DNA of 64,000 nt from a virus (IMGVR_UViG_3300034060_000856:1-64000); one strand, 5' to 3'; positions 1-7,452 are shown, numbered from the stretch's first letter. Notes: generated from the letters alone by a model not told the origin. Translations and numbers: made by a program.

Positions 1-183
1 AAAAACCCATTTGATCCAAATATGTTTAAAAACATTAATGAGTTAATGAAAAACTATCAAACAACACCACTATTACCAAAACAACCTATATTTGGTAATA
101 TGAAAAAATATATTTTTATTTTTGCCGGATTACTTTTTATGTCTGGATTTGGATTTGGTTTAATGATAGGTTTGTTATTCTAA
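1..183 (+). CDS. C-terminal end of a small membrane protein (5' truncated)
   Basis: Open from the first base of the window and ending at TAA 181-183, so the start lies outside. The visible 60 residues are polar (many N, K, P, Q) and then end in one hydrophobic helix of about 23 residues rich in F, G and M. A C-terminal tail anchor is therefore likely. It runs in the same direction as the following small genes. No family recognised. Confidence 0.55.
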   Translation, partial: KNPFDPNMFKNINELMKNYQTTPLLPKQPIFGNMKKYIFIFAGLLFMSGFGFGLMIGLLF

Positions 184-194
184 AAAAAATTAAT

Positions 195-305
195 ATGATA
201 AAGAAATTAAATAGATGGTTTGAACTCAACTGGGGTTGGTTCTTCATCAACGGAAGGAAACAAGAACAATGGAATGAATACTTAAAAAACAAATATAAAA
301 AATGA
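195..305 (+). CDS. Very small protein, 36 aa
   Basis: ATG at 195, stop TGA 303-305, which overlaps the ATG of the next gene (ATGA). The peptide is basic and Trp-rich (WF, NWGWFF, QW). The tight coupling on both sides and the same pattern in the following genes support a real gene. Function unknown. Confidence 0.5.
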   Translation: MIKKLNRWFELNWGWFFINGRKQEQWNEYLKNKYKK

Positions 306-550
306 AAACAATAGAAGTAAATTTAGGGGTGGGGATGAATATGTTATTTCCAGAACCAATACAAATCGTTATTGACGATACATTTGAAAATAGATATAAA
401 AACTACCTTGAGTTTGTTAAAACCTTGGAAGATGTGGATTATGATTATATCACTGACGACCCAAATGAACATAAATTAAGAGAATTTACATTTGAAGAAT
501 TTGTTGAAGTGTGGGAAAGTAATACTAGGTTACAAGAACAATTTAAATAA
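302..550 (+). CDS. Small acidic protein, 82 aa
   Basis: Starts in an ATGA overlap with the preceding gene and stops at TAA, one base before the next ATG at 552. The protein is acidic, with D/E-rich stretches in its C-terminal half and no membrane segment. Unrecognised family; probably part of the early small-gene operon. Confidence 0.6.
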   Translation: MKTIEVNLGVGMNMLFPEPIQIVIDDTFENRYKNYLEFVKTLEDVDYDYITDDPNEHKLREFTFEEFVEVWESNTRLQEQFK

Positions 551-551
551 T

Positions 552-812
552 ATGGAAGCAGAAAAATTTGAACAAGCAAAAAAAATTAAAGGAGACCTTG
601 ATAGGTTGGAAACACAAAAGTATAAACTGGAATCCGCACTTAAATCTTGTAGTTTAGGAGCAACAATCGGATATTCAAGGGGAGGAGCTTATCCTAGTAA
701 ACAAGAGGTAAGTCTCTATAATAGGGATCTTATTAAAGAAATGATAACCAAAGCACTTGAGGGGTTGAATGAGGAAATAGATTTAGTGAAAGAAGAATTT
801 GAAAGATTATAA
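552..812 (+). CDS. Small coiled-coil protein, 86 aa
   Basis: ATG at 552 follows the preceding TAA by one base, so this start is preferred to longer readings that would overlap the upstream gene. Residues 1-40 and 55-86 are rich in E, K and L with heptad-like spacing, separated by a Gly/Ser-rich loop (about residues 34-48). Likely a helical hairpin. No family recognised. Confidence 0.6.
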   Translation: MEAEKFEQAKKIKGDLDRLETQKYKLESALKSCSLGATIGYSRGGAYPSKQEVSLYNRDLIKEMITKALEGLNEEIDLVKEEFERL

Positions 813-813
813 T

Positions 814-1008
814 ATGGAAAAGACACCGGTTGAATGGTTAGTAGATGAAGGTATGAAATTATTAGTTCAAACTATGACAGGAACATTAAATGAAGACACT
901 ATTGAAGATGATGTTTATAGAATAGTAACTAAAGCCAAAGAAATGGAAAAAGAAAAATTAGAATCCCTTAAAGATTTTGATACTTGGAAAGAATGGAAAA
1001 ACTCATAA
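814..1008 (+). CDS. Small helical protein, 64 aa
   Basis: ATG 814 is one base after the TAA of the upstream gene; the longer TTG reading would overlap it. The protein is helical and acidic with alternating E/K in its second half and no Cys. Same operon as its neighbours. Function unknown. Confidence 0.55.
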   Translation: MEKTPVEWLVDEGMKLLVQTMTGTLNEDTIEDDVYRIVTKAKEMEKEKLESLKDFDTWKEWKNS

Positions 1009-1012
1009 TGAT

Positions 1013-1294
1013 ATGTATAGAATCAAAATACAAGAAAAAAATAATGGACAAAAAACTTACACACCACAAGTTGGAAAACTTGTAAAGGTTGGTAATTGGA
1101 TTAAAAAAAGACAAGAAATTGTTTGGTATACTATAGTTTATGCTCACCGTAACACATTTAGATTATCTGAAACAATAACTGTGGGATATGCCACCGAAGA
1201 TTCGGCATTAAAAGTTATTGATGATTATAAAAATAAAGATGGGATAGAAGAAGCTAATAAAGTTAAATCAACAACATATAAAACAATTGACTGA
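1013..1294 (+). CDS. Small basic protein, 93 aa
   Basis: ATG 1013 begins four bases after the upstream stop and is preferred to a TTG further upstream. Basic N-terminal half with beta-like alternation, followed by an S-E-T-I-T-V-G strand and a helical tail. Stop TGA overlaps the next ATG (TGATG). Unrecognised. Confidence 0.6.
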   Translation: MYRIKIQEKNNGQKTYTPQVGKLVKVGNWIKKRQEIVWYTIVYAHRNTFRLSETITVGYATEDSALKVIDDYKNKDGIEEANKVKSTTYKTID

Positions 1295-1380
1295 TGAGAA
1301 AATTTTATATATTTTTTTGGTGGTTATGGAATTATCCTGAAATAGTGTGGATGAAAATTAAATCATATTTTAAAAGATGA
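1294..1380 (+). CDS. Tiny Trp-rich hydrophobic peptide, 28 aa
   Basis: ATG overlaps the preceding stop and its own TGA overlaps the next ATG, the same coupling seen in its neighbours. The peptide holds four Trp and many F, Y and I residues, with basic residues at both ends, as in small membrane-active peptides. Function is not predictable. Confidence 0.4.
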   Translation: MRKFYIFFWWLWNYPEIVWMKIKSYFKR

Positions 1381-1550
1381 CAGAAGAAACTAACTTTGAT
1401 AAGATCTACGATAAGATTGTTGAAGAACTACGTGGTAATCTAACAAATGAAGAATATAGAGAACTTATAACTCTTGAATATGTTGTATCACAAGGTTATG
1501 ATAGTCCAGGTGATGTTGAAAGGTATATGATATTAAGTAAAAAAAGATGA
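1377..1550 (+). CDS. Small protein, 57 aa
   Basis: ATG 1377 overlaps the upstream stop (ATGA) and the TGA 1548-1550 overlaps the following ATG. It starts MTEE, like the next gene, which suggests recent duplication of the translational-coupling segment. Predicted helical, with a C-terminal KKR. No family recognised. Confidence 0.5.
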   Translation: MTEETNFDKIYDKIVEELRGNLTNEEYRELITLEYVVSQGYDSPGDVERYMILSKKR

Positions 1551-1684
1551 CAGAAGAAGAAAAGGATATTAGAATAAAAGAACTTGAGGAATTTCTTGAA
1601 GAGGTTATAGAACATCCTTATATGTGTGGATCGCCAATATGGGAAGAAGGTTGGGAGTTATTAAATAAAGACAAAGATGAATAA
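1547..1684 (+). CDS. Small acidic protein, 45 aa
   Basis: Starts MTEEEK in an ATGA overlap with the preceding gene and its stop lies within the start of the 1677 gene. Strongly acidic helix followed by a C-G-S-P-I-W turn. Too short to classify, but the double overlap supports translation. Confidence 0.45.
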   Translation: MTEEEKDIRIKELEEFLEEVIEHPYMCGSPIWEEGWELLNKDKDE

Positions 1685-2030
1685 AGAACAGATTATTGAT
1701 GAGGTGTATGAAAACTACTCAAAGGAATATGAAAAGGATAATTCTATTGGGATGTGTCTTTTATATAAACGATTGGATGGTAAAAAAACCTACCGAAAGC
1801 CAGATAAAGAAATGTTTGTTGGGTTATGTAATCATGATAAAACATTCTCTGAAAAGTGGGGATTAAAGATTGAGGAACGAGAGTTGAGTTTGGAGGAAAG
1901 ATTTGAGTTATTCAAAAAACAAAATAATGGTTCACACCCTGAAGACATTGAAATTATGGATGACTATGATATCCCAACCAAACTAATCACACTAACATAC
2001 AACAACGAAACAATAGAAAGTTATGAATAA
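1677..2030 (+). CDS. Small protein of a triplicated local family, 117 aa
   Basis: First of three neighbours (1677, 2023 and the C-terminal half of 2665) that share a module: an IIDEVYENY-type helix or its equivalent, then FSEKWGLKIEERELSLEER, then a terminal segment IPTKLITLTYNNETIESYE. Overlaps the 2023 gene by eight bases. The module looks like a small alpha/beta domain. Function unknown; its conservation across three adjacent genes points to local duplication. Confidence 0.65.
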   Translation: MNKEQIIDEVYENYSKEYEKDNSIGMCLLYKRLDGKKTYRKPDKEMFVGLCNHDKTFSEKWGLKIEERELSLEERFELFKKQNNGSHPEDIEIMDDYDIPTKLITLTYNNETIESYE

Positions 2031-2364
2031 AGAAAGATACAATCAGATTATTGATGAGGTGTATGAGAATTTTGAAAAACAGTGTATTCCGGGTACAGGT
2101 AAAAAGATGTCAAAAGAAGGGTTCATTAATATTTGTAAAACCAATCCTGAGTTCTCTGAAAACTGTGGATTGAAGATTGAGGAACGAGAGTTGAGTTTGG
2201 AAGAAAGACAAGAATTACAAACAAAAATGTTTAATGGTCTTCATTATTTACATTATTCTTTAAATGGTGAAGAAGGTTTACATAAAGAATACGATAAACA
2301 AAACGTGCCTCGTAGAGTAATAACACTTGAATATAATAACGAAAAAACATATTATTATGAGTAA
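2023..2364 (+). CDS. Paralogue of the 1677 gene product, 113 aa
   Basis: Shares the N-terminal IIDEVYEN segment, the central GLKIEERELSLEER segment and a C-terminal V-I-T-L-E-Y-N-N-E tail with the 1677 product, while the middle is different. The start overlaps the preceding stop and the stop overlaps the next ATG (2357). Same operon. Function unknown. Confidence 0.65.
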   Translation: MNKERYNQIIDEVYENFEKQCIPGTGKKMSKEGFINICKTNPEFSENCGLKIEERELSLEERQELQTKMFNGLHYLHYSLNGEEGLHKEYDKQNVPRRVITLEYNNEKTYYYE

Positions 2365-2662
2365 AAGAGTTAAAATAGAAAATAATTGGAAAGCTGAACC
2401 TCTTGATCTATCTAATTGGTATGAAAGTCAAAAAAAACAAGAATTAGAAGAACAAGAACGAAAACGAACAGAAGAAGCATTAGAACAAGAACGAATTGAT
2501 AAAATAAATTGTCCTCTTTGCAAATCAACTGATAAGATACAAAGAATAAAAAGAAAAAGTAATGGAATAATGGGTCCAGGACATTCAAGTTGGATTACAG
2601 ATGATTACTTGGTTTGTAGAAGATGTGGAATACATTATGACGATGTTACAAAATTAAAATAA
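2357..2662 (+). CDS. Zinc-ribbon protein with coiled-coil, 101 aa
   Basis: ATG 2357 overlaps the upstream stop. An acidic/basic helix (about residues 20-50, rich in E, Q, K, R) precedes a treble-clef-like zinc ribbon with C52, C55, C87 and C90 (CPLC and CRRC). Such four-Cys ribbons in small phage proteins usually bind nucleic acid or RNA polymerase, but there is no specific family match here. Confidence 0.6.
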   Translation: MSKRVKIENNWKAEPLDLSNWYESQKKQELEEQERKRTEEALEQERIDKINCPLCKSTDKIQRIKRKSNGIMGPGHSSWITDDYLVCRRCGIHYDDVTKLK

Positions 2663-2664
2663 CA

Positions 2665-3285
2665 ATGGGTGATAAAAAAATAATAACAGGAATTACGGTC
2701 TCTAAACAAAAAGTCAAAGCCGAAATGATTTTAGAAAATGTTGTTATACCAAGAGCCGAACTTTTTGAAATTAGAAAAACAAAAATAGATATGAATAAGG
2801 AAACAAAATTTAAGGTAGGTGACAAGGCTCACAAAACAAAGGGATATAAATTTCCTTGCACCATTGTGGGTGTATTTGAAACAATTAAAGGAGACATCAG
2901 AGTGGTTGGTGAAATGGATGAGTATGGATTACTACACATCTTCAACGAGGATCAATTGGAACATTACGGTAAAGACGAACCAGACTTATTGAATGAGGCT
3001 TATATGGATTATTACTGGATAATGGGGGATAAAATTAAAATAACACAAAATGAGTTCATCAACAAATGTAAAACAGATCCAGAGTTCTCTGAAAAGTGGG
3101 GATTAGAAATTGAAGAACGAGAGTTGAGTTTGGAAGAGAGAAAATCAATTTACGAAAAAGAATATACTGATGGTATGGAAGTCCCAAATAACAATTGGTT
3201 AAATTCAAAATTAACAACAAGAAACATCCCAACCAAACTAATCACAATCACATACATCGATAAAAAAATAGAAAGTTATGAGTAA
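2665..3285 (+). CDS. Two-domain protein carrying the 1677/2023 module, 206 aa
   Basis: Residues 40-100 look like a beta-barrel of KOW/SH3 type (F-K-V-G-D-K-A-H, then T-I-V-G-V-F). Residues 120-206 repeat the module of the two upstream paralogues, including GLEIEERELSLEER and the IPTKLITITY tail. This is a domain fusion of the duplicated family with a new N-terminal part. The stop overlaps the next start. Function unknown. Confidence 0.65.
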   Translation: MGDKKIITGITVSKQKVKAEMILENVVIPRAELFEIRKTKIDMNKETKFKVGDKAHKTKGYKFPCTIVGVFETIKGDIRVVGEMDEYGLLHIFNEDQLEHYGKDEPDLLNEAYMDYYWIMGDKIKITQNEFINKCKTDPEFSEKWGLEIEERELSLEERKSIYEKEYTDGMEVPNNNWLNSKLTTRNIPTKLITITYIDKKIESYE

Positions 3286-3469
3286 ACACAGTATACAGAA
3301 TGATCCTGAAATCCAACAATGGATGGAAAATGAAAGGATAAGATATCATAATCAATCAAACGTAAGGATTCTAACAGATTTACTAGAATATCTTAAAGAA
3401 CAACATTCTAATCTACCAACACACGTATTTGAAGTATTAGGTGAAGTAATTGATGATTTAAAACAATAG
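3278..3469 (+). CDS. Small helical protein, 63 aa
   Basis: ATG 3278 overlaps the end of the preceding gene by eight bases. Predicted all-helical, with many Q, E and H residues and no membrane segment. It sits directly before thyA and is probably co-transcribed with it. Not recognised. Confidence 0.55.
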   Translation: MSKHSIQNDPEIQQWMENERIRYHNQSNVRILTDLLEYLKEQHSNLPTHVFEVLGEVIDDLKQ

Positions 3470-3475
3470 AAAGGT

Positions 3476-4309
3476 ATGAATAAGGCCGACAAATATTATA
3501 TTCAAAATCTACAAAAAATTATATCAGAAGGGTCTTGGGATGAAAAACCGAGACCAAAATATTCTGACGGGACACCATCACACTCAAAGTTTATAACACA
3601 AGTGTTTGAAGAGTATGATATTTTAAAAGGTGAGTTTCCAATTACCACATTAAGAAACACAGCAATTAAAACCGGAATTAAAGAAATACTTTGGATATAC
3701 CAAAAACAAACTTCATCACTTGAGGTTGCTCGTGAATTGGGTATTAACTGGTGGGAAGAATGGAATATTGGTGATAATAGTATTGGGCAAAGATATGGCG
3801 CAACAATCAAAAGATACGATTTAATGAATAAATTACTTGATGGGTTAGTTAATGATCCATTTGGTAGGAGACACATTATTAGTATGTATCAGTATGTTGA
3901 TTTAGAAGAAACTAATGGGTTATTTCCTTGCGCATATGAAACAATTTGGTCTGTTAGAAAGGTAGGTGAAGATAAAGTGTTAGATATGACTTTAATTCAA
4001 AGATCAAACGATTACTTGGTTGCTGGATATATTAACAAGGTTCAATATTTGGCATTACAAATGATGATTGCAGGACATTGTGGTTATAAAGTTGGTAAGT
4101 TTTGTCATCTCGTTCAAAACCTTCATATATACGATAGACATTTTGATGGTGTTAGTGAATTATTAGATAGAACACCATTGGAAACTGATTTACCATACAT
4201 TGAGTTAACGGAGAATAAGAATTTTTATGACTACACAATTGATGATTTTAAAATCTATAATATTGATAAAATAATGAAAATAAATTCACAATTAGAACTA
4301 GCAATATGA
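3476..4309 (+). CDS. thyA: Thymidylate synthase (ThyA type)
   Basis: Converts dUMP to dTMP with methylenetetrahydrofolate in the cytoplasm. The 277-residue length fits the family. Visible signatures are FPITTLRNTAIKTGIKEILW (49-73), NWWEEWN (91-97), GQRYGA (104-109), DPFGRRH (127-133), the catalytic Cys152 in FPCAYET, QRSND (175-179) and the dUMP-binding HIYDRH near 217-222. The Cys neighbourhood (PCAYE rather than the common PCH) is somewhat divergent. It sits in the early small-gene operon, with an ATGA overlap to the next gene, and would supply T for an AT-rich genome. Confidence 0.95.
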   Translation: MNKADKYYIQNLQKIISEGSWDEKPRPKYSDGTPSHSKFITQVFEEYDILKGEFPITTLRNTAIKTGIKEILWIYQKQTSSLEVARELGINWWEEWNIGDNSIGQRYGATIKRYDLMNKLLDGLVNDPFGRRHIISMYQYVDLEETNGLFPCAYETIWSVRKVGEDKVLDMTLIQRSNDYLVAGYINKVQYLALQMMIAGHCGYKVGKFCHLVQNLHIYDRHFDGVSELLDRTPLETDLPYIELTENKNFYDYTIDDFKIYNIDKIMKINSQLELAI

Positions 4310-4518
4310 GTACACACAAACTAAACGCAATTAAAAACACATTTCCGGATCTTGATTTGGAAATACAAAAGGAAGTTGAACCACAAACACAACTGGAAGA
4401 ACTAAACGATTATTTGAGAATGTTGGCCGATATGGAAAATGTAACCATTAGAAGAAAGATTATGTTGTTGGAAGGATATACTAATTTAGTGGTTAAAAGA
4501 TTAAAGAATAAAAAATAG
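4306..4518 (+). CDS. Small helical protein after thyA, 70 aa
   Basis: Overlaps the thyA stop by four bases (ATGA), so translationally coupled. Predicted helical, with a Q-rich and E-rich middle and a basic C-terminus (VKRLKNKK). Its 3' end merges into the repeated hairpin element at 4511-4552. Unrecognised. Confidence 0.6.
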   Translation: MSTHKLNAIKNTFPDLDLEIQKEVEPQTQLEELNDYLRMLADMENVTIRRKIMLLEGYTNLVVKRLKNKK

Positions 4519-4552
4519 TATTTACACTGATCTTCATAGGGGTAAACCCCCA
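4511..4552 (+). repeat. Copy 1 of a 42-base hairpin repeat
   Basis: Nearly identical to 5331-5372: a conserved stretch with TATTTACACTGA, then CTTCATAGG, then a GGGGT/ACCCC hairpin. The differences fall at one base and in the hairpin loop (GTAAAC versus GTTTAC). Each copy lies at the end of a gene and just upstream of a host-like promoter. No U-run follows, so a simple intrinsic terminator is unlikely; it may be a processing or regulatory element. Confidence 0.7.
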
Positions 4553-4568
4553 AATTTAATAAAATAAT

Positions 4569-4602
4569 TTGTAAAAACCAAAAATCCTCATTATATTTGT
4601 TC
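4569..4602 (+). promoter_or_regulatory. Bacteroidota-type promoter
   Basis: TTTG at about 4569 is followed after roughly 20 bases by TATATTTG, matching the Bacteroidota sigma-A pattern TTTG-N19/20-TAnnTTTG. It lies upstream of the 4634 gene and just after hairpin repeat 1. Confidence 0.55.
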
Positions 4603-4633
4603 TATAATTAAAAACAATTTAAAAAATAGAAAG

Positions 4634-4888
4634 ATGTTAGAAACAAAATATGTTATAGTAAATGGTTCTGCAATCGTATTTTCCGAAGCAATTACCCATA
4701 GTGATATGGTAGGTTATGGTCAGAAGGCTGAAGGTGCAGGTTTTGTTAGATTTGAAGCTGCGAAAGACCCTGAGTATGGAGATACCATAGTTGTTGCAAA
4801 ATGTTATGGAAGATCAATCTCATTAAATGTTGATTCTCGTGAAGAAGACTCAATGATTGTAACACGTCAAATTTGTGGAAATTATTAA
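4634..4888 (+). CDS. Small protein, 84 aa
   Basis: First gene after a host-like promoter and the repeat at 4511-4552. A/G-rich beta-type sequence: V-I-V-N-G-S-A-I-V-F near the N-terminus, G-A-G-F-V-R-F in the middle and CYGRSISLNV later. It resembles a small globular single-domain protein. Function unknown. Confidence 0.65.
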   Translation: MLETKYVIVNGSAIVFSEAITHSDMVGYGQKAEGAGFVRFEAAKDPEYGDTIVVAKCYGRSISLNVDSREEDSMIVTRQICGNY

Positions 4889-4907
4889 CAATTAAAATTA
4901 GAATAAA

Positions 4908-5039
4908 ATGAGAAAAAACACGGATTGGAAGGAATTTATTCCACAAGAAACTAAAGATGAATGTACTGATTCATTAAAGCTAAACCTTAAAGATGTAGAA
5001 GAAATACTTGAAAGGTGTAAAGAAATTATTAACAGTTAA
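4908..5039 (+). CDS. Small acidic helical protein, 43 aa
   Basis: ATG 4908 follows an A-rich stretch and stop TAA is at 5037-5039. The peptide is acidic with an amphipathic C-terminal helix and two Cys residues. It has the same direction and similar spacing as its neighbours. Unrecognised. Confidence 0.5.
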   Translation: MRKNTDWKEFIPQETKDECTDSLKLNLKDVEEILERCKEIINS

Positions 5040-5048
5040 ATCAGAATA

Positions 5049-5330
5049 ATGAAACAGACAGCAATGCAAGAATTAAAAAGTGATTTAATACTTACTAAAT
5101 CACGTACTAAAGATTCTTTATCAGAAATTGAAAATCAAGAAATAAAAGATGCGTGTATAAAGGTTGTTGAAATGACTTTAAACAGTATTATTAAAAGAAT
5201 TGATGATGAACTTTTAAAAATGGAGAAGGAGCAGATTATGAGTGTTTATGCCGATGGTAGAATATCTGTAATAAGTAATAAAATAATTGGTTACGAAGAG
5301 TATTACAACGAAACCTTTAGATCAGAATAA
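5049..5330 (+). CDS. Small protein, 93 aa
   Basis: Helical N-terminal two-thirds with alternating charges, then a short beta-like tail (ISVISNKIIGYEEYY). Its stop codon is immediately followed by hairpin repeat 2 (5331-5372), as the 4306 gene is by repeat 1. Function unknown. Confidence 0.6.
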   Translation: MKQTAMQELKSDLILTKSRTKDSLSEIENQEIKDACIKVVEMTLNSIIKRIDDELLKMEKEQIMSVYADGRISVISNKIIGYEEYYNETFRSE

Positions 5331-5372
5331 AAAATAGTATTTACACTGAGCTTCATAGGGGTTTACCCCCAT
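5331..5372 (+). repeat. Copy 2 of a 42-base hairpin repeat
   Basis: Second copy of the 4511-4552 element. The flanks of the hairpin are conserved and the loop is changed while GGGGT/ACCCC pairing is kept, suggesting selection on RNA or DNA structure. It marks the boundary between two small operons. Confidence 0.7.
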
Positions 5373-5410
5373 ATTAACTAAAAATACTTTTCAAATCAAA
5401 ATAGATTGTT

Positions 5411-5418
5411 TAAGTTTG
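5411..5418 (+). promoter_or_regulatory. Possible host-type -7 box
   Basis: TAAGTTTG fits TAnnTTTG and lies about 24 bases before the ATG at 5442. The upstream -33 box is weak. Position right after repeat 2 supports a new transcription unit. Confidence 0.4.
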
Positions 5419-5441
5419 TATAAGAAATTAAAAAATAAAAA

Positions 5442-5615
5442 ATGAAAAGATTAAATGTAAAACTAATTAAATGGATTTCAAATAAATTGGGATTCAAAAT
5501 TGTTATGGTTAGAATTGGTAATGGTAATATTGATATTGAAGGTGATAAAGAATTAATGAGGTATACAGACATTTCTGGTTACACATTCAAGAAAGACCCA
5601 TTAAAAAGAAAATAA
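5442..5615 (+). CDS. Small basic protein, 57 aa
   Basis: ATG 5442 lies downstream of a TAAGTTTG box. Amphipathic basic N-terminal helix (KLIKWISNKLGFKI), then V-M-V-R-I-G-N-G-N-I-D-I and a basic end (KKDPLKRK). Possibly membrane-surface or nucleic-acid associated. No family recognised. Confidence 0.5.
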   Translation: MKRLNVKLIKWISNKLGFKIVMVRIGNGNIDIEGDKELMRYTDISGYTFKKDPLKRK

Positions 5616-5618
5616 AAA

Positions 5619-5870
5619 ATGATACACCAAATTAAAACATCAACCAATAAAATTCTTGTGGAACTAAAAGTTATTGATCACGGAACAGAATTTTATACTT
5701 CAAACGAACTGTCAACACTCAGACAAAAAATAACTGAAGCAAACAAAGAACACGGTTTACAGTTTGGAAATGATTTCTCATCTTTAGAAGGAATCAAAAA
5801 AGAATTGATTGAAGAAACATTTAAAGATGTGAGTGAGAATTGGGGTTTAAAATATGAAATAAACAATTAA
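5619..5870 (+). CDS. Small protein, 83 aa
   Basis: Starts three bases after the preceding stop. Mixed alpha/beta, with a strand-rich N-terminus and a helical E/K-rich C-terminal half ending in ENWGLKYEINN. The last segment faintly echoes the EKWGLKIEE of the 1677 family, but not enough to group them. Unknown function. Confidence 0.55.
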   Translation: MIHQIKTSTNKILVELKVIDHGTEFYTSNELSTLRQKITEANKEHGLQFGNDFSSLEGIKKELIEETFKDVSENWGLKYEINN

Positions 5871-5879
5871 AATAAGAAA

Positions 5880-5963
5880 ATGAAATTAGAAGAATTGGAA
5901 AACCAACCTATGATTGATGAGGTTGAAGAAGAAATAAACAGCACAATGTGTGAATCAATATAA
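5880..5963 (+). CDS. Tiny acidic peptide, 27 aa
   Basis: ATG 5880, stop 5961-5963, directly upstream of the ATG at 5968. Very acidic (E-rich). Supported only by position and direction between two real genes. Confidence 0.35.
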   Translation: MKLEELENQPMIDEVEEEINSTMCESI

Positions 5964-5967
5964 TAAT

Positions 5968-6225
5968 ATGAAATATAGAAAAAAACCAGTAGAAATTGAT
6001 GCGATACAATGGGTATCTGATAACATTGAACAAGTATATGAAATGTTAGGTGATAATCTAATAATAAATACAGATGAAGATAAAGATGAGGTAAAACATT
6101 TCATTAACACATTGGAAGGTAAAATGGAGATGTCTTGGGGTGACTACATAATCAAAGGAGTTAAGGGTGAATTTTATCCGTGTAAACCAGATATTTTTGA
6201 ATTAACTTACGAAATGGTAGAATAA
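5968..6225 (+). CDS. Phage protein of the GDYIIKGVxGEFYPCKPDIF family
   Basis: The 85-residue protein has the hallmarks of a small family common in phages and prophages: KYRKKPVEIDAIQW at the start, a central TLEGKMEMSWGDYIIKGVKG segment and EFYPCKPDIFELTYE at the end. The role is not established. ATG 5968 is chosen because the family begins MKYRKKPV; an upstream GTG reading would overlap the preceding gene. Confidence 0.85.
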   Translation: MKYRKKPVEIDAIQWVSDNIEQVYEMLGDNLIINTDEDKDEVKHFINTLEGKMEMSWGDYIIKGVKGEFYPCKPDIFELTYEMVE

Positions 6226-6229
6226 ACAA

Positions 6230-6313
6230 ATGAAAAAACTATTTAAATTTTTAGGTTGGTTAGAACAACAAAGAATAAACGCGATGTCACAATCCGGTAG
6301 AGGATGGGTATAA
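6230..6313 (+). CDS. Tiny basic peptide, 27 aa
   Basis: ATG 6230 follows the preceding stop by four bases and its TAA lies inside the next gene's start region. Amphipathic (KKLFKFLGWL), then polar. Coupled position supports translation, but the length leaves this tentative. Confidence 0.4.
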   Translation: MKKLFKFLGWLEQQRINAMSQSGRGWV

Positions 6314-6540
6314 AACGTATTCACGTTAATCAACACAATGTTAGGTCCAATAAAACAAAGGACACGGATCTTCCTGTAATAACAATTAAGGAAGGTAAGA
6401 CAAACACATATTGCAATGAAGTGGAAATACTTGGACCAAGTTTAATAAGGTATTGTGGTAGTGGAGATAAAAAACCAATACTTTCTTGTGGTGCCAGAGT
6501 GGTAATAGAAACTGAAAGTGAAATAAGAATTATTAGTTAA
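6304..6540 (+). CDS. Small beta-rich protein, 78 aa
   Basis: Overlaps the tiny upstream gene by ten bases. Rich in V, I and T with three Cys (YCNE, RYCGSG, LSCGAR), which suggests a compact beta-barrel, possibly metal binding. Last gene of the first rightward block; the next gene has its own promoter. Function unknown. Confidence 0.6.
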   Translation: MGIKRIHVNQHNVRSNKTKDTDLPVITIKEGKTNTYCNEVEILGPSLIRYCGSGDKKPILSCGARVVIETESEIRIIS

Positions 6541-6547
6541 TATTTAT
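6540..6547 (+). promoter_or_regulatory. Late-type ATATTTAT box before the endolysin
   Basis: ATATTTAT directly after the stop of the preceding gene and 26 bases before the ATG at 6574. It is the first occurrence in the window of the motif that heads most leader-gene operons. Confidence 0.5.
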
Positions 6548-6573
6548 AAAAATAAACAAACAAATTAAAAAAA

Positions 6574-7452
6574 ATGGAAGTACTAAAAAAAGGTAGTAAG
6601 GGCGAATCAGTTAGAACCTTACAAGAGTTTTTAAAAATTACAGTTGATGGTGACTTTGGGTCAAAAACTGAAAGTGCAGTTAAAGCATTTCAAAAGAAAA
6701 CTGGGTTAACAGTAGATGGTGTTGTAGGTAAGAGTACATGGGCTGTTATGGGTATTTTAAATACCGATAATGCAGAAAATAGTGAAGTACAATCTGCGTT
6801 ACAAATCACTAAACATTATATGCCAAAAGGAACTTATTTTGAAGGACCTGTAAAAAAACAATGGATATTCTTACATCACACAGCAGGATGGGAAAATCCA
6901 TATCAAGTTGCGGATATGTGGGCTAGAGATAACCGTGGAAATGTTGCAACAGAATTTATATTAGGTGGACAATCGGTTAAAAACGGAAATACAAAATTTG
7001 ATGGTGAATTAATCCAATGTTTTCCAGAAGGTGGTTATGGTTGGCACACAGGAACCGGAAACTCGGTTATGCACAGAAACTCTGTTGCTATTGAGGTATG
7101 TAATATGGGACAAATTGTTAATGGTAAGACTTATGTAAATACACCAGCGGATCCATCACAAATCGTAAAATTAGCAAAACCATTTAGGGGTTTTCAGTTT
7201 TGGCATCGTTATTCAGATGAACAAATTAGAGTGTTAAGGAATTGGATTTTATATTGTGCAAATAAATACAATATTGATCCAAGAGTTGGATTAGTAGAGT
7301 ACGTTAAAGCTAAAGGTGCTGATGGATTTGATGTTTTAGACTTAGCAAAAGCTAACTCAACACCAGGAATGTATTCACATACAAATATTATTAGAGGTAA
7401 AGTGGATATGTTTCCACAACAAGAATTAATTGATATGTTACTTAGCTTGTAG
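6574..7452 (+). CDS. Endolysin: peptidoglycan-binding domain plus N-acetylmuramoyl-L-alanine amidase
   Basis: Residues 1-60 form a PG_binding_1 domain (GSKGESVRTLQEFL, DGDFGSKTESAVKAFQ, DGVVGKSTW). Residues about 95-250 are an Amidase_2-like zinc domain: IFLHHTAGWENP with H101/H102, an E-F-I-L-G-G strand, GWHTG, and AIEVCN. It should cleave the amide bond between MurNAc and the stem peptide to lyse the host. No signal peptide, so release needs a holin; candidates lie at 7454, 8748 and 45733. A late-type box precedes it. Confidence 0.9.
   Translation: MEVLKKGSKGESVRTLQEFLKITVDGDFGSKTESAVKAFQKKTGLTVDGVVGKSTWAVMGILNTDNAENSEVQSALQITKHYMPKGTYFEGPVKKQWIFLHHTAGWENPYQVADMWARDNRGNVATEFILGGQSVKNGNTKFDGELIQCFPEGGYGWHTGTGNSVMHRNSVAIEVCNMGQIVNGKTYVNTPADPSQIVKLAKPFRGFQFWHRYSDEQIRVLRNWILYCANKYNIDPRVGLVEYVKAKGADGFDVLDLAKANSTPGMYSHTNIIRGKVDMFPQQELIDMLLSL

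Noticed and set aside
3502-3876. Minus-strand ORF of 124 residues
   Set aside because: Lies wholly inside thyA in antisense and has no separate start signals.
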